Shown: positions 1 through 13,057 of the stretch, one piece after another
Layout: each line of letters opens with the position of its first letter
Numbering within the stretch: position 1 is the stretch's first letter
Source: Loxodes magnus
Lineage: Eukaryota > Ciliophora > Karyorelictea > Loxodida > Loxodidae
Direction: 5' to 3'
Assembly: GCA_946699065.1 (NCBI GenBank)
Contig: CAMPDV010000229.1
Span: 372,001 to 436,000, forward strand
Length of the DNA: 64,000 bases
Made by a program: the position numbers and the translations under genes
The notes under the pieces: model-generated
Told to the model about the DNA's origin: nothing
Databases searched by the model: none
The model's input: only the letters and a program-made list of their open reading frames with translations

Positions 1-1250
1 TATTTAAGGATATAATGATACTTCTTAAGCAAGATAGATAAATCTTAATAATACTCTTTAAGTTGAAATATTTATTTATAGTGTTTATGCTAGAATGATA
101 GATATTTGGCTATTATGAATAATTGTCTATCTTTTATTATTAAGTACTATATCATTTGGCTCTATCAAGAATAATTATAAATAATAATAAATTTATTTAA
201 TTTAGATAGCTATCTTTCATTAGTGGCTAAATCTCTTAATTAACAAAATGGAAACAGTGTCAAATGAATAAATAGATAAAGGCTTAAGGATAAATAGCTA
301 GCTAGTTTTAAAGAATCTAGTTTAGTTTAAAATAAATATAGTACACTGCTTATACTAAATAAGTCAATGTAGATAAAGGCACTAAAATATGGATAAACTT
401 TAAATTAATAGCCTTAAGAACTATATTTATAAGCATTCTTTTCAAATAATATCAAAACTTACTCTTATTCCTTTGTATAAGAATCTAATTAATAAGAGGC
501 TTTAATTCTTAAGTTAAGCTTAAAAGTCTTAGAATTAATTTTAAATATAGGCTAGTTATTTTTATCATTTTATTTATTAATTTATTAATACTTTCTTAAT
601 GTAATATAAGAATCTAGGTTCTGCTTTAATTTAAGTTTTAATATAAGCTGTTTACTTTATAGCAATATAACTAGATTAAATATAAATAGATAAAGCTATT
701 AGAAAGTTACTTTATGATATTATAAACCACTAAAATAGAATGCTTTTATTAAATAGTGCAACTATCTTATTTAGATCTATTCTGAAGGTTTGCTAGAACT
801 TACAATAAAAGTACATAATTTGTAAATTTAGTAAATCATGCTAGCAAAGTCTAAAGATACCCTATATTAATACAATAATTAGGATTTAAAATTTTTTAGA
901 TATTTTGAACTTAAGTAATTGATAATGCTTGGTTACTAGTTATTTTCTAAGTCTTTAAAGAATAATCAACTAATTAATTGAAATTAGTTTTAGAAAACTA
1001 ATAGCTTTAAATAATTAAATTTAGAATCATTTGCTTAGATTTAATAAGCTAGCATTAATTCTAAGCTTATTAATATACTCTAATACAGGGAAGGCTTTTT
1101 ATAACTTTTCGCTTACAAAAATTAGAGTTAGCTAATAATAGAAAATGGTTTGTATACATTTGCATTTCTTAGATAAAATGTAAAATTTTAATAATTTAGT
1201 GAGAATAAATATATTAATATGAAGAAACAGTAGTTATTCATTTTATTAAT
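1..1250 (+). other. AT-rich block upstream of gene A, possibly coding
   Basis: This block has few long A or T runs and an estimated GC near 25%, richer than the poly-A/T spacers around 12000. Frame 1 reads as a Leu/Gln/Asn/Ser-rich sequence without obvious domains, but another frame also reads acceptably and there are no hard stops, so coding cannot be shown. The mirror copy is 55435-56684. No recognised gene, RNA or repeat is visible inside. Confidence 0.3.
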
Positions 1251-1309
1251 ACCTATCTATTTAATTTAATTCAGACTTTAAATTCTCTATTTGCATCCTT
1301 AATTATAAT

Positions 1310-4300
1310 ATGAACCAAACTAGCTTAATCTTTTAGTTAAGTTTGCTTCTAGCCCTTATTCAAAATTTTTCAAGTCAACTCATTTATTTCTACGTCACCA
1401 CTCCTGAAGTTTCAAACCATTTAGGATTAACTCATCCAAACGGATAAATAAGCAACCCTTTTACTTCCTTATCATAAACTCTGTACAATTTACCTGAAGG
1501 ATCAGAAGCTTAAATTTGATTATCTCCACATAATCATATTTTAGAATGCCTAGCTGAAGACACTTGTGATGAATGTGATGTTTGTGATATTTTGAGAGCA
1601 GGCAATCAGAATAAAAATCCAATGAAAATTATAATTTAAACATTTGACTGCTAAAATAATGAGTAGCATAGAGCAATGTGCTTAAACTCATAAGAAATAA
1701 CCAATTTACTTGTAAACAATCCTAACTTATATCTAAGTTTAAATGGAGACTCTCTTACGCTAAATCACCTAACTATAAGCGGAGAAACCTTAAACCAAGA
1801 ATACTATTAAAACTAATGCACATCCACTATATTGATTAAAGCTGAAAAAGCCTTTCTGGATTTTTATCAAGTAACTATGCAAAACTTTATTTTAGGCTCT
1901 TAAAGCTTTTTATAAATTACTTCTGGAGTAGCTAAATTCGCTAACTTTACTTTGCTAAAAATAGTTACTTCATAAAATGCAATAAATGTAAGAGATGCTA
2001 CTATTGATATTAAAAACTCCTATTTTATTGGAAATTATGGTTCAGTTTTATACAGCATACAAAGTATTTTGTACGTGACTTAATCAAGATTTCTTTATAA
2101 TTAAGCATATCAAGGAAGCTGTATCTTATATGAACTGACAACTTTAATTATTTCAAGATCAATTTTTATATCCAACTACGCAGAAAATAGGGGAGGTGCT
2201 TTTTACGTAATTAAATCGGTTTCATACTTTAGAGATTCTATTTTTGTTAACAACTCAGCCTTATCTTGAGGAGGAGTTGTAGAATCAGTAGGAGATTCAA
2301 ATTATTCTTTTTAAAGCTGCTAGTTTATCAATAATAAAGGAGATATAGGGGGAGCCTTCGACTTAATTATCGATACAATTTTTTTAATTGATGATTGCCT
2401 CTTTTAAGAAAATAAAGCAAATTTAGCTAGCTCAATATCTACCTTTCAAGTTACAATTTATTAAATTTCAAACTCCATTTTCATTTCTAACAGAGCCATT
2501 GCAAGTAGAGGAGTTATTTGGGTTTAATACTCCTTTGTAAATCAACTATACAACTTAACTTTTATCCAAAATGCTGCATAATGGAAGGGAGGAGTTCTAT
2601 ACATATCCTCTTCAACTTACATAAACTCAATAAAAGATTCCATATTTTTGGAAAATAGCGCTGAGAATGGGGGAACACTGAACATATAAGATTAGTCAAT
2701 TGTTTACTCCATTAAGAACTGCTACTTTAGTAATAATAATTCTACAGATGGAGGAACTATACGTTTATAAGATTAAGCAATGAACTCAGTTAACGATAAA
2801 ATGATAATTTAGAATTGTACCTTTATTAATAATCAAGCTAATAACGGAGGCACTTTCAGTTTTCTAAAAGCCATCGTTGAAATCTAGTCCATAAAAGTTA
2901 GAAACAGTTAAGCCATTTATGGTGGAGTTCTAAAAGCAGAATTATCTGAAATAAACATAGTAAACTCAACCTTTACAAACAGCAAATCAACAGAAGGAGG
3001 TATTTTCCATATCAAATTTTCCGAGCTTAATATTTTCCAAGTAGTATGCAGATAAGGTGAAGCATTCAATAAGGGAGGAGTGAGCTTGTTGGAGACTTCT
3101 AGCACCTTGATAGCAGAAAAGAGCGAATTTAGTGAAAACTCTGCAAGTGAAGGATCGTTTATATATGTTTAGGACTCTTAATTTATAATAGAAGATTGCT
3201 AGATTTTTAATAATAATGCTACGTCAACAGGTACAATCTACCTATAGACTTCATTCCTATAGAAAGCAAGCTAATTATAGAATGTAGAGATATTTGATAA
3301 TGAAGCTTATGTTTCTACAATTTCAGTTTATAGAAGTAAATTAATATTAAATGAAGTAATTGTTAGAAATAACAAGGCTAAAGTACTTACTTCAGGTATT
3401 TTAGTTAGAAACTCAGAAGTTAAAATTTCGTTTTCAGTGTTTTAAAACTAAAGTACGAGAGAAGGGTTGTTTATTCTCTGTGATTTCGAAGGTAAAGTTG
3501 AAATAAATAATTCTATCTTTGAAAATGGAGAGTGAGAGTAGGGAGGTTCTATACACTTAATTTAATCCGAACTGATTTTAAATTAAGTATAGCTTTAAAA
3601 TATGACAAGCTAATAAGGAAGTGTAATTTAAGCATTCTCTTCTAAAATAAGAATCCAAAACTCGAACTTTAATAAGATTAATTCCGATTAGTTTTAAGGA
3701 TCTATAGTTTACCTCAAAAACTCTGAAATGGTGACAGAAAATTGCTCTTTTAGTAACTACTTAAATACTGCCATTTACCAAGAAGCAAGCTCTTTAGTTG
3801 TAAGTTTCTCAAATTTTACAAGAGGAGTAAGTAAAGACTTTTATGGATCTGCAATTTATTCACTTAACTCTTAGATAAAGATGATTAATTGCCAATGTTC
3901 AGCGATGTGAGCTTAATCAGGTGGATGCTTTAGCATAATAAATAAAAGACCTGAGAAAGAAAATGAATTTATAGGAAATATTTTCGAATATTGTGTCGCT
4001 TAAGAAAATGGGGGAGTTGGTTACTGCTAAAATAGTAAGATAAAATTTAAAGAAAACAGATTTGAAAATAATAGAATAGAAGGTAATAAATAGTAGGTTT
4101 CAAAAGGAGGAGCTTTAAGACTTACGTGTGATAAAGACTTGATTTGTGAATATTTAGTTGAAAATAATTATTTTATAAACAACTAAATAGTGACTGAAAT
4201 AAGTGAAGGAGGAGCTATTTCATTTTAGGGAGCATTGATTACTCTAATTCCTAATGTTTGAAGTAAAGAAATTTGTTCTTTGTTTTAGAATAATAAAGCT

Positions 4301-7068
4301 TATTATGGAAGTAATTTAGCTTCGTTTGGTTACAAATATAGTAATAATTCAATTACTGACGTTCTATCTCACTGTTACGAAAATATTACTAGCAGAAAAT
4401 GCCTTAATAATATTCCTGGTTTTTCAGTTTCCTAGTTCTAAATTTAAATAGTAGATATATATGGATAGATTGTAAAAAGTGATTCTACTTCTATTATTCT
4501 TGTTTACTCAGATGAAGCTCAACTAGCAGGAAAAAATAGGTTTTAAGCTAATCAAGGAACTTTTGATATTTAAGATATCATCATCAAATCTAAGCCTGGA
4601 GATTTAGTTCATGTATAGTTAGAATCAAATGCAATAGATCAAAAAAATATATTTTATGACCAAAATATGACTAATAAAATGTAAATAGAATTTACTATTT
4701 AGTCATGCTTGGAGGGATAAATTCTCATAGATGGAAATTTATGTCAAAACTGTTTTTATGGATAATATTCTCTGAATAAAAAAGACAAATCTTGCAAGGA
4801 ATGTATGTAAGGAGCAAGATGTTATGGTGGTAATTTAATAGCTCCAGAATAAGGTTACTGAAGAGAATCTATAAGTTCAGATTTTATTCACAAATGTCCT
4901 ACTACAGAAGCATGTTTAGGTACCTATGTAAATAAGATCTGACTTGAAATATATTTTGCGAGTTCTAATGAAAAAGAAAGAATAAACTTGTTAAATGAAA
5001 TAAATTGGAATGGAAGATGTGAAAAAGGATACAAAGGAGTTTTATGTGATGTTTGCGAAGAAAATTGAGCAAAGGATGATTTTAATAAATGTGTAAAATG
5101 CTAAAGTAAAAAATTTTCTATTCTAGTTGCCTTTTTTTCTTAATAGCTTTTGTTGCTTATATACTGTTCATAGTGAAAAAAACTTTAAAATAATCATAAA
5201 GCTCTTATTTTGGTGCTTATTTCAAAATTCTAACCAACCACATACAATATTCAATTCTTATTAAAAATTTCAAATTCAACTGACCAAATATCATTACAGA
5301 GTTATTCAAATTTAACTAAGGATGTCTCATTGCTACTTCCACCACTATAAAAATGGATTGTATTTTAAGTGAAAAAGGAGAATAATAATATTACGATAAA
5401 GTATCTAGTACCATGTTATTTCCTCTTGCAATTTTAATATTTACATTTTTGGTATTATTTTTATGATCTTTGGTAAGAAGAAAACCTTTTAACAAACCAG
5501 TTGCAGCTAGTATAATGACCATCTCATTCTTTCAATCTTATACTAACTTAATTCAAACTATTTTTAACTCCTTAAGTTGCCATTATATATCAGAAAATAC
5601 CTTCGTTCTGAACCCTTATACTGATATAAAATGCTGATAAGGATCTCATAAGCAGTTCGTTTTAGTTTTATCTTTACCAGCCTTCATACTTTATGGAGTT
5701 TTTATTCCTTTCTTAGCATTTTTATATCTCTATAAGAATAGAAAAATCATTTAAAGCTATAAAGTTAAATCCAAATTAGGTTTTTTAACAAATGGATATC
5801 AAGATAAATTCTTTTATTGAGAACTCTTTAAGATGTAGCAGAAGCAAGTTATTTCATGTGTTCTAGTATTTTTGTAGAACTACTCTATAATTTTTTAATT
5901 TTGATGCCTTATTTTAATAATGTTAATCTGTGTTTCCTGCTAAATTAAGTTTTAGCCTTATATAAAGAAAGATCTGAACTCCCTAGAATTGAATTACTTA
6001 CTAATTTCATCTTTCATTCTATACATTGGAATTTATTTTGAATCTGGAGAAAGACAGTTTGTAATAGATTATACTCTATTCGTATTGCTAGTGATAGCGA
6101 ATGGATAATTTCTAATATTTTGATTTAGATAAATAACATTAGAGATAGGATACTCAGTATAAAACAGAACTATTTAGAAAATATTTAGTTTATGCCTTTC
6201 TAATAGGAAAGTTAAATTGCTTGAAACCATTACTAAAATGGAAAGAAAGCAAGCTTTTTCTTAGCAGTAGAAGACCTAAAATCTAATTCAGAAAATTTAA
6301 TCCAAAATAAAAGCGTTTTTTAGCAATCCCATTAAAGTAAATCCAGAATTTGAAGAAGATAGTTTAAGCTATCTGTCTTTAGAAAATAAGCACAGTAGAA
6401 GACTTTACCCACAGTTTGAAGATTAGTAAATAATTACTTTGCTTGAGTAATTAGAATTATCCCTTCTAAAAGATTTTAACTTGAATGACCTTTATTATTT
6501 TAACTGCCTTAGTTTTCGTTAATCATGAAAGAAATATTGAAATAATAGAATTCAAAATTTTCTTCAATAATACGAAAAGTTTCAAGTTCTATTATATTTA
6601 TATGAGAATGAAGAAGAAACTATAAAAAATGATTCATTTTAAAATACTTCTAGATGTAACGAAATTAATGAGCAAACCAAAATAAAAGAAAGTTTTCTTT
6701 AGGATTTTTAGTAATAAGAAAAAATATCAAAGAAAATGAAAATTGGAGATATACCTATCAAGTAAGAAATAAAAGGAAAATATGAATACTAACTAGCGTA
6801 AAATGAAGATGTTGAGGAAGCCTAAATGTTGTAAATAAGATAAAGCAATAATTCAAGCTACTTATTATCATGTAAGAATTAAAATTAAAACTTGCTAACA
6901 ATTTAGGAAAATTAAGAAGAAGAGGAAAAAAATTAAGAAAATATACTTAGTTCTTAAGAAGATTTTATAACATAAGATAAATCAAAAAGTGGATTGAAGG
7001 ATTACAGTATTTCTTTTTAGATTCCATCCTTAAATGAATTTAATAATGCCTTCAAAGACAAAAAATGA
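1310..7068 (+). CDS. surface protein A: beta-helix repeats plus seven-helix membrane domain
   Basis: Large membrane protein of about 1918 codons, start ATG at 1310 (MNQTSLIF), terminal TGA at 7066-7068 after a Lys run. The start matches paralogs B and C and opens a hydrophobic signal peptide. Residues about 150-1080 hold repeats with Gly-Gly-Ala and Phe-x-x-Asn-x-Ala spacing, as in pectin-lyase-fold and Chlamydia-type polymorphic membrane proteins. A Cys-rich module follows (about 1130-1265), then about seven membrane helices and a polar tail. Gln is often TAA or TAG and Trp usually TGA, for example TGA at 2267-2269 where B has TGG. Relative to B and C, one T is missing in the run 5132-5138, just inside the first helix, so the last third is in a shifted frame: either a recent inactivation or a homopolymer error. 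Function is inferred from architecture; ligand unknown. Confidence 0.85.
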
Positions 7069-7399
7069 CAAATTTATTTTTTAAGCACTTTCTCTTTTAT
7101 TAGCAATCATTTTTAATGTTAAATGAATATTTTATAAAATTTTCTATTATTAATAAAATATTTTCTACTTTATATAAAACTAAAAAAATCTCTTACTTGA
7201 TAAAATTCCCAGGAAAAATGGATAAATAAATAAATAATTGATTATAGTGGGTTTGCCATTTTTTAGACTAACTACTTTTAAGTTTAAAGTTAGGTATAAG
7301 TATAGACTTTAAATCTGTTTGGATTTTGTCTATTATAAGTCTTGGTGATTTTTAGGTTATTATTTCTTATCTTTTCCGATAGATTGAATCCCATTCACT

Positions 7400-7950
7400 T
7401 TTTATTGAATTCATTAACCGCCTATTAGATATAAGGAGCTTCACTCTTTAATTGAGTTTTTTTTCTACAAAGTTTATCTTCTTAATAGCAATAGATCCTG
7501 AAAATATTTTTCCATTAGTTTGTTATTATTTTCTTTTATTTTTATTAAAATTGGAAGCAGTTTCTTACTTTGTACCCTGGTCGCTTGCAGTACCAGCATC
7601 TCATTATTTTCCGATATGGAATGAAAGTTGCTGTGGGCTGTTACTCAGCAACCATTGGATCATTCACTTATATTTTTTATAAGAATATGCTTTCAGTTAA
7701 TTCTGCGATATGGTTGAATTTTTCTATTCTGATATTTCCTGGCTGTTTATTCTCAATTTTTTTCTCTTGTGATCTAGCCATCAGATATTCTATTTTTCTT
7801 TCTAGTTCTTATACTATTCTTAGGAGCTTAAAAATTTTCTAATTGCATAACTTGAAGTTCTTAAAGTACTTTTCGATAATCATATTTTGACTAAGATGAA
7901 TCCTTTTAAGAAGAGACTTATTGCAAGAAATTTTCCATTTTTTCTATATA
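7400..7950 (-). mobile_element. retroelement-like coiled-coil/zinc-knuckle ORF fossil, left copy
   Basis: On the minus strand a Lys/Glu-rich, coiled-coil-like reading leads into a knuckle-like motif at 7557-7598 containing CKRPGYKVRNC, followed by a basic Gln-rich tail. This order is typical of Gag proteins of LTR elements and of some LINE ORF1 proteins, which bind element RNA. No reverse transcriptase or integrase is visible nearby. The mirror copy is 48700-49250, and diverged relatives lie at 9800-10571, 13058-13351, 38290-39010 and 40450-41480. It looks degenerate. Family assignment between Gag and LINE ORF1 is open. Confidence 0.5.
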
Positions 7951-8559
7951 GTATATGATAGTAAAAATATCAAAAGATAAACTAAAAAAGCAAGAAATTA
8001 AACTAGAAAATAGAAAAACAAATCACCTAAATTATCATCATCATACAGCTATAAGAAAATTAAATTAATACTTCGATTGAATAAATAGATATTTGAATTA
8101 ACAATAAAGCAGTATATGAGTAGATCAAGAAAATGTAAAAAGTTCTCTACTTTCAAGATTAGCAAATCTACAATTTTTTAGATATATTATGAGAGCAAAT
8201 GACATTTATCGAATAATTGAATTTAAAAGCAACATTGGCAAATTGTTCAAAATAAAGTAGAAGGAAAGATATATCGTTAATTTTATTCAAACTCAATTGA
8301 GGAAATTCAAATTGTAAAAAAAAACTAATACTGATATCTTGACTTCTTGACTAGAAATGGAAATAGAAATAAAAAAATTAATAAAAATATTCGAAAAAAT
8401 TAAAAAATATATAAAAAATGCTGATATAGCAGTATTTTCCATAAAAAACGCTGTATTATCTTTAAATGGCTTAGAGGTAAAAAGATCAATAAGTTTGAAG
8501 AGAATCGCAAAGCTTCATAAAAATAGTAGACAAAAGCAATTTCAGTAAGATGAAGATAA

Positions 8560-9800
8560 AATGGAAATCATCCATTTAAAAAACACAAGGAATCTAACCA
8601 CGATAAAAATTGGAAAGTTAAAATTGGCTTAAAGATATGGGTAAGCAAAAATAATAAAAATTATGATTGCGATATAATCTCTTAATTGATAAAGATAAAA
8701 AGTTAGGCTTAATAAAATAAATATGAATATAGAATATAAAAATAACAATTATTTGATTTAATTGATCACTTATATAAATTAATAGTTGACTTTAATTGTT
8801 AGCTAAATTAATTAAAAATGATTGATTATTATATGAGTTCTAATATATAAAATACAATTTCATAATCCAATATAATTTTAAAATGCTAAAAAAGAGAGTA
8901 ATTTTACTTTATATTAATATTTATCTTATAAATTAAAAATAGAGTCTATTTTTAATTTAGTAATTAATACTAACAATAATTTTAAAATTTGTACATTAAA
9001 TTAAAGAAAATAAATATAAAAGTTCGATTTATCTTAATAAATAATTTTAATAGTTAAATAATAATTAAAAAAATATAAAAATAAGACTTTACTTAATAAA
9101 TAAAATATAATCATTTAATTCTAAAAAATATAGATATTTTATATTAATCCTAAACTTTTACTTTCGAAAATGTTTATCAAATTAATAATAATAAGTTTAG
9201 ATTGATAGTTACTATATAACAATTAATAATATATTTTTATCATTGCTAGAATGATGAAATTAAAAAATGTTCAAAGAGTTTATAAAATTATTAGAGATTT
9301 ATTAATAAATATTTCCTAAATTTTAATAAAATTTCATTTAAGTGGGTTCAAATCTACCCTTTTGCCAACAAGCGTTTTATGCTGAGTGCTAATTGAGATG
9401 ACAAGTTGGATATAAATTTAAAATAATTAATTTGCTATAAGATTGATTATAAAAAATGAAATAAATAAATTAAAAATAATAAAGCTTTAACTTTTTTATT
9501 TAATTAAAATTTCAGAAAGCAAATACATTATGAATTGTATGATTTTTTTATTTCTAACTTGGTTATTAGTCAATATAATAAGTCAAATTATCTAACTCTA
9601 TGTTTCGTCTTAAAATGAGATATTTTGCAAATAAAAAAGTTAAATATATATTTAAGTTTATATTATTTACCTTTAAAATTATTTTTATAAGTTACTATAT
9701 ATCTAAATACAAATTTAAATCTTCGGCGCTCTTGGAGCTATTTCAACCTCTTTTCCGACACCCTCTAGAGGCAAATATCAAGTTTAAATGAATATACATT
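8560..9800. other. AT-rich spacer in left arm
   Basis: Poly-A/T-rich DNA with no gene, RNA or mobile element that I can support. A short T-arm-like string, GTGGGTTCAAATC near 9340, lacks the rest of a tRNA. A stop-free run in the standard code at 9600-9791 is Lys/Phe/Ile-rich and appears to be compositional. The mirror stretch is about 46860-48070. Confidence 0.5.
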
Positions 9801-10571
9801 TCTTCTCCTTGCTAATCATGATTTACTGAGGTATCCATTTGCCTAGGTAATGATTGGTATCTTTCATCTTGTATATTTTTCCAAATTTATTTCAATATAA
9901 TCTTTCTCTTTTAGTTATATCTGATAAAATATCTTCTTTTCTCTTCAACTTCTTCTAGTAGTTTCAGTATTCTTAATTAAATTTTTTAAATTTCTAGCGT
10001 CTTTTTTATAGTTGCGTTCTAGAGTTATAATAATAGAATCTTTTTGCTTCTCGTTTAGGTTTAAATCTTGAAATATTTTCTCCTTCGATTATCATTGGGT
10101 CATTTCCTTATTTTTGTAGGTCCATTTAATGTTGCAATTTTTGCTGGCTTTCTTCTGTTTTTTCTATTTTGTTGACTAGTTCTTTCTGCTTCTATTATTA
10201 GTGTTATAATTAATTGTTCTGGTTTTGTGATTAGTTTCAAAATGCGTTAAGGTCTTTTTCTTAAATCATGAGTCTCGATTTAATTTCCACTGAAAGCTCA
10301 AGTTTTTCAATTAACTTCTTATAGTCTATCTTCAATTTTTTTACCTCTTTCTTAAAGCCCACCACCACTTTTTTCAGCTAATTATAGCTTATTTACTTCT
10401 CTGTGATTCGAGACTTCCGAGCGCATAATACTTTTAACCTATTTCCTAGGCCTTTCTTCAGAAGTGGGAAATTTGATTTAAAGGCTAACTTTTTGGCTTC
10501 CTTTTCCCGATCTAGCTTCTCTAGAATGTCGTTAACTCCTACTTTTATGGAACCACGAAAAATCCTGACAT
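9800..10571 (-). mobile_element. coiled-coil ORF of the zinc-knuckle family, left copy
   Basis: Reads on the minus strand from ATG at 10571 (MSGFFVVPSVNDILEKL) as a Lys/Glu/Gln-rich coiled coil of about 250 residues with an NDPM motif, and ending near a KWIPQ string. The NDPM motif followed by a Lys/Arg/Tyr-rich stretch lines up with the segment before the zinc-knuckle region of the 7400-7950 fossil, so I place it in the same family as a diverged member. Copies occur at 46061-46850 (mirror arm) and 14205-15240 (spacer). It looks degenerate; no enzyme domain is seen. Coding status rests on balanced composition plus conservation among copies. Confidence 0.45.
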
Positions 10572-10985
10572 ATATATTTTTTACTTACTATATGTCTATC
10601 TTTATAAATTAAATGTTCAATTAATTTTTAATATAATTTTAGTAAAATAAAAATTAAAGGAGAATGAAATTAAATAATTAAAATAATTAAAGACAGTAAC
10701 TTATGAAAATTAAATCTAATATTCCAAAATATCAATCTCTGTGAATCTATTTTAATGTTAAAAGAAAATTATTAAACATAGATAAATAGCTTTATATATC
10801 TAAAATATTAAAAATAATTTGCTTTTTTAAGTTTATAAATAAAAATAATTGTGAATAAAATAAAAATGCCTAATAAATAACTTAATAGCTAATAACAATG
10901 CATACAGTATTTTTATAATTATAAAAATACTTACATTCAAAATTATTATATAACAATTTAAGTATTATATAATTCATTTTTTAAA

Positions 10986-11527
10986 TGCATATCGTGCTCT
11001 AGTCAGCCAAGTAGGTAATCCGGTGTAATGTAGACTGCATTACAAATACTCTTGTAATAAATGCCACATCAAATAAGCAAGGGTTTGCCCTTGTGTGATA
11101 AGCCTTAATATTTGAGGGTTCTGTCAATCAGTACGATAATCGGACTAGGAAATACTAAAGTCCAAGTCTCAGAGTTATCCTACCTCTACATATCATTAAT
11201 CTAATCGGGAATTGGAAAAACTTAAAGACATGATTAGTACAAATTATATTTTTAAGTAGAAAGATTTAATTCGGTTGTGACATTTGATACAAGAATCGGA
11301 ATTCTTTCTAATCTCTTCTAACTCCAGCATTCGGAAAGAAATACAAGAATTTTGAGAGTGAAGTTAATAACTTTTTATTTCAAAAATGGAGAAAAAATAA
11401 AAAATGAGCAAAGAGATTACAGGAAGCTAGAAGTATTTCTAAACTTTTTTAACAAAAAAATTTGGATTTTTTTATTAATCTTGGTGAGCCTAATAAAGGT
11501 CAAATCACGTTAATTTATTTATTTAAT
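10986..11527 (+). mobile_element. SINE-like structured element, left arm copy
   Basis: A GC-richer island in AT-rich DNA. Its head (AGTCAGCCAAGTAGGTAATC at 11001-11020) resembles a pol III A box, and a GGGTTCT string occurs about 100 bases on. Hairpins are clear: 11025-11043 (GTAATG/CATTAC), 11079-11092 (AAGGG/CCCTT) and 11142-11163 (GGACT/AGTCC). The 3' end is TTTATTTATTTAAT, similar to the ends of the 13640 and 35300 elements, whose heads also align. The mirror copy is about 45105-45640. A retroposed pol III transcript is the best guess; a structured non-coding RNA gene is the alternative. Confidence 0.5.
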
Positions 11528-12430
11528 CATTTAAAAGCATTTCTTCCAATATTTTTTTCACTGAGAAATTAAAGAAAAAATGGCTCACTAATGCATATAT
11601 GCTATATTATTTACTAATTAAATTATTTTAAATAGCAATAAAATAAAATAAAGAAACATAGTATAATTTACATTATAAATTTCATAGTTTAAATTTTATT
11701 TATTAAAGATAAGTTTCTAAGATAAATCTTAAAAGTTCTTTATCCTTTTTCTAAATATAAATAAGTCTAAAGTTATATTTATATTATTATATTAAAGCGA
11801 ATGCTGAAAGTAAATCTTATAGAAATTTCTTAGTAAACAATATTTAATTAATTTAACTTTGCTATCGAAATTCTAGTAAATGCTAATAATTAAATCTAGT
11901 TAAAAGTTAGAAAGATAAGATATTTAGAATTATCTGAAAAAATGTAAAAATTAGAAGATTAAAAAAGTAAAAAAAAAGAATAAAGTAAACTAATTTAATA
12001 TTACATTTTTAATTAAAATTACTAGAAATTTTCCATTAAAATAATTTTATTAATTATTTTTTATTTCTTTTATATTACTATCTTTATCTATTTAATTTTT
12101 ATAATTTCATTAATTATGGAAAATTAAAATTTGTTTAAAGTTTAATTGTTTGTAAATTAATTATCTTTTTATCTTTTTTAAATAAGTTAAAAAATTAGAA
12201 TTTTCCTCTTTATCTTCCTTCCAAATTTAAAAATATTATATATTCTTATAAAATTTATTTATATTTAATATTTTTTCTATTAGAAACCTAAAAATTTTAA
12301 TCTTTTTTAGTTTGTGATTGTTTTAATCTTTAAGTAATAATAAAATTATAGTTCTATTCAATTAAAGTAATTAAAATTATTTATTTATTTATTTCAGTCT
12401 TAAAATATATTTATGATTTGATTATTAAAT
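11528..12430. other. poly-A/T-rich spacer in left arm
   Basis: Very AT-rich, homopolymer-rich DNA. I see no gene, RNA, promoter or repeat. A TTATATTATTATATT microsatellite near 11780 is longer in the mirror copy (about 44830). Confidence 0.55.
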
Positions 12431-12908
12431 ATTAAGATAATAATATGGGCTTTCTTTTTCAAAGTTTTGACTATGAACTTTCTATTACATCCAATCAAAC
12501 TTTTAGACCTGTCTTTCAATTTAGATAGCAAAAACTTAATAATACTTAACTTTTTATTTAATTTAAAAATGTTGTTAAACTATTACTTAGATAGGATATT
12601 TTATTGGGTATTTTTATTTCCTGCGAGTTTCAGTTTTATTTAAATCTTTCCCTTAAATCAAAAATATTAGGCAATTTCTTCCTATTTGTTAAAGTGTTCT
12701 ATAAATCCTTTGTTTTAATCCTTTAAGTATATTATATTTTTCTCAATTTAATATTACTTCAATAGTTGTTTAAATTCAATTATTAAAATTTAAAGATTTT
12801 ATCTATTTACTAATTCTTAGCTTATTTTATCTAGTTATAAGATTTTATTTTAGAAGAAGGAGTTTATTGCACATTATCAACTTTCTTGCTTTTTTAGATT
12901 TGTTCCAT
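12430..12908 (-). CDS. possible Gln/Lys-rich reading frame, left copy
   Basis: Minus-strand reading from ATG at 12908 (MEQIQKGKKVDNVQQTPSS), about 155 residues, ending in a Trp- and Leu-containing segment (LNWKTGLKVWLDVIES) close to 12450. This frame has a more balanced composition than the other two, but no hard stop exists to test it, and no domain is recognised. It is divergent to the 13058 reading frame, with about 150 bases between their ATGs. The mirror copy is 43721-44195. Weak call. Confidence 0.25.
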
Positions 12909-13057
12909 TTGATCCTGTATCTAAATTTGCTTAGACAAATTCTTTTAGAATTATTTCTGATATTTTTATCTATGTAAAGCAAGATAAAGTAAATACAAAT
13001 TACTATTTAAAATAAATTAAATTATAGCAAAGCTTTTTATTATATTCTATACTTAAA

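Noticed and set aside
2917-3105. minus-strand open frame in the standard code inside gene A, repeated in B and C
   Set aside because: It is a shadow of the surface-protein gene and is conserved only because the gene is.
8357-8548. Lys/Ile-rich standard-code frame on plus strand, mirrored at 48077-48268
   Set aside because: Composition is typical of AT-rich shadow frames, and conservation is explained by the inverted repeat.
9340-9375. tRNA-like T arm GTGGGTTCAAATC followed by TTTTGCCA, also mirrored near 47270
   Set aside because: The T stem does not pair properly and no D arm, anticodon arm or acceptor partner lies upstream.
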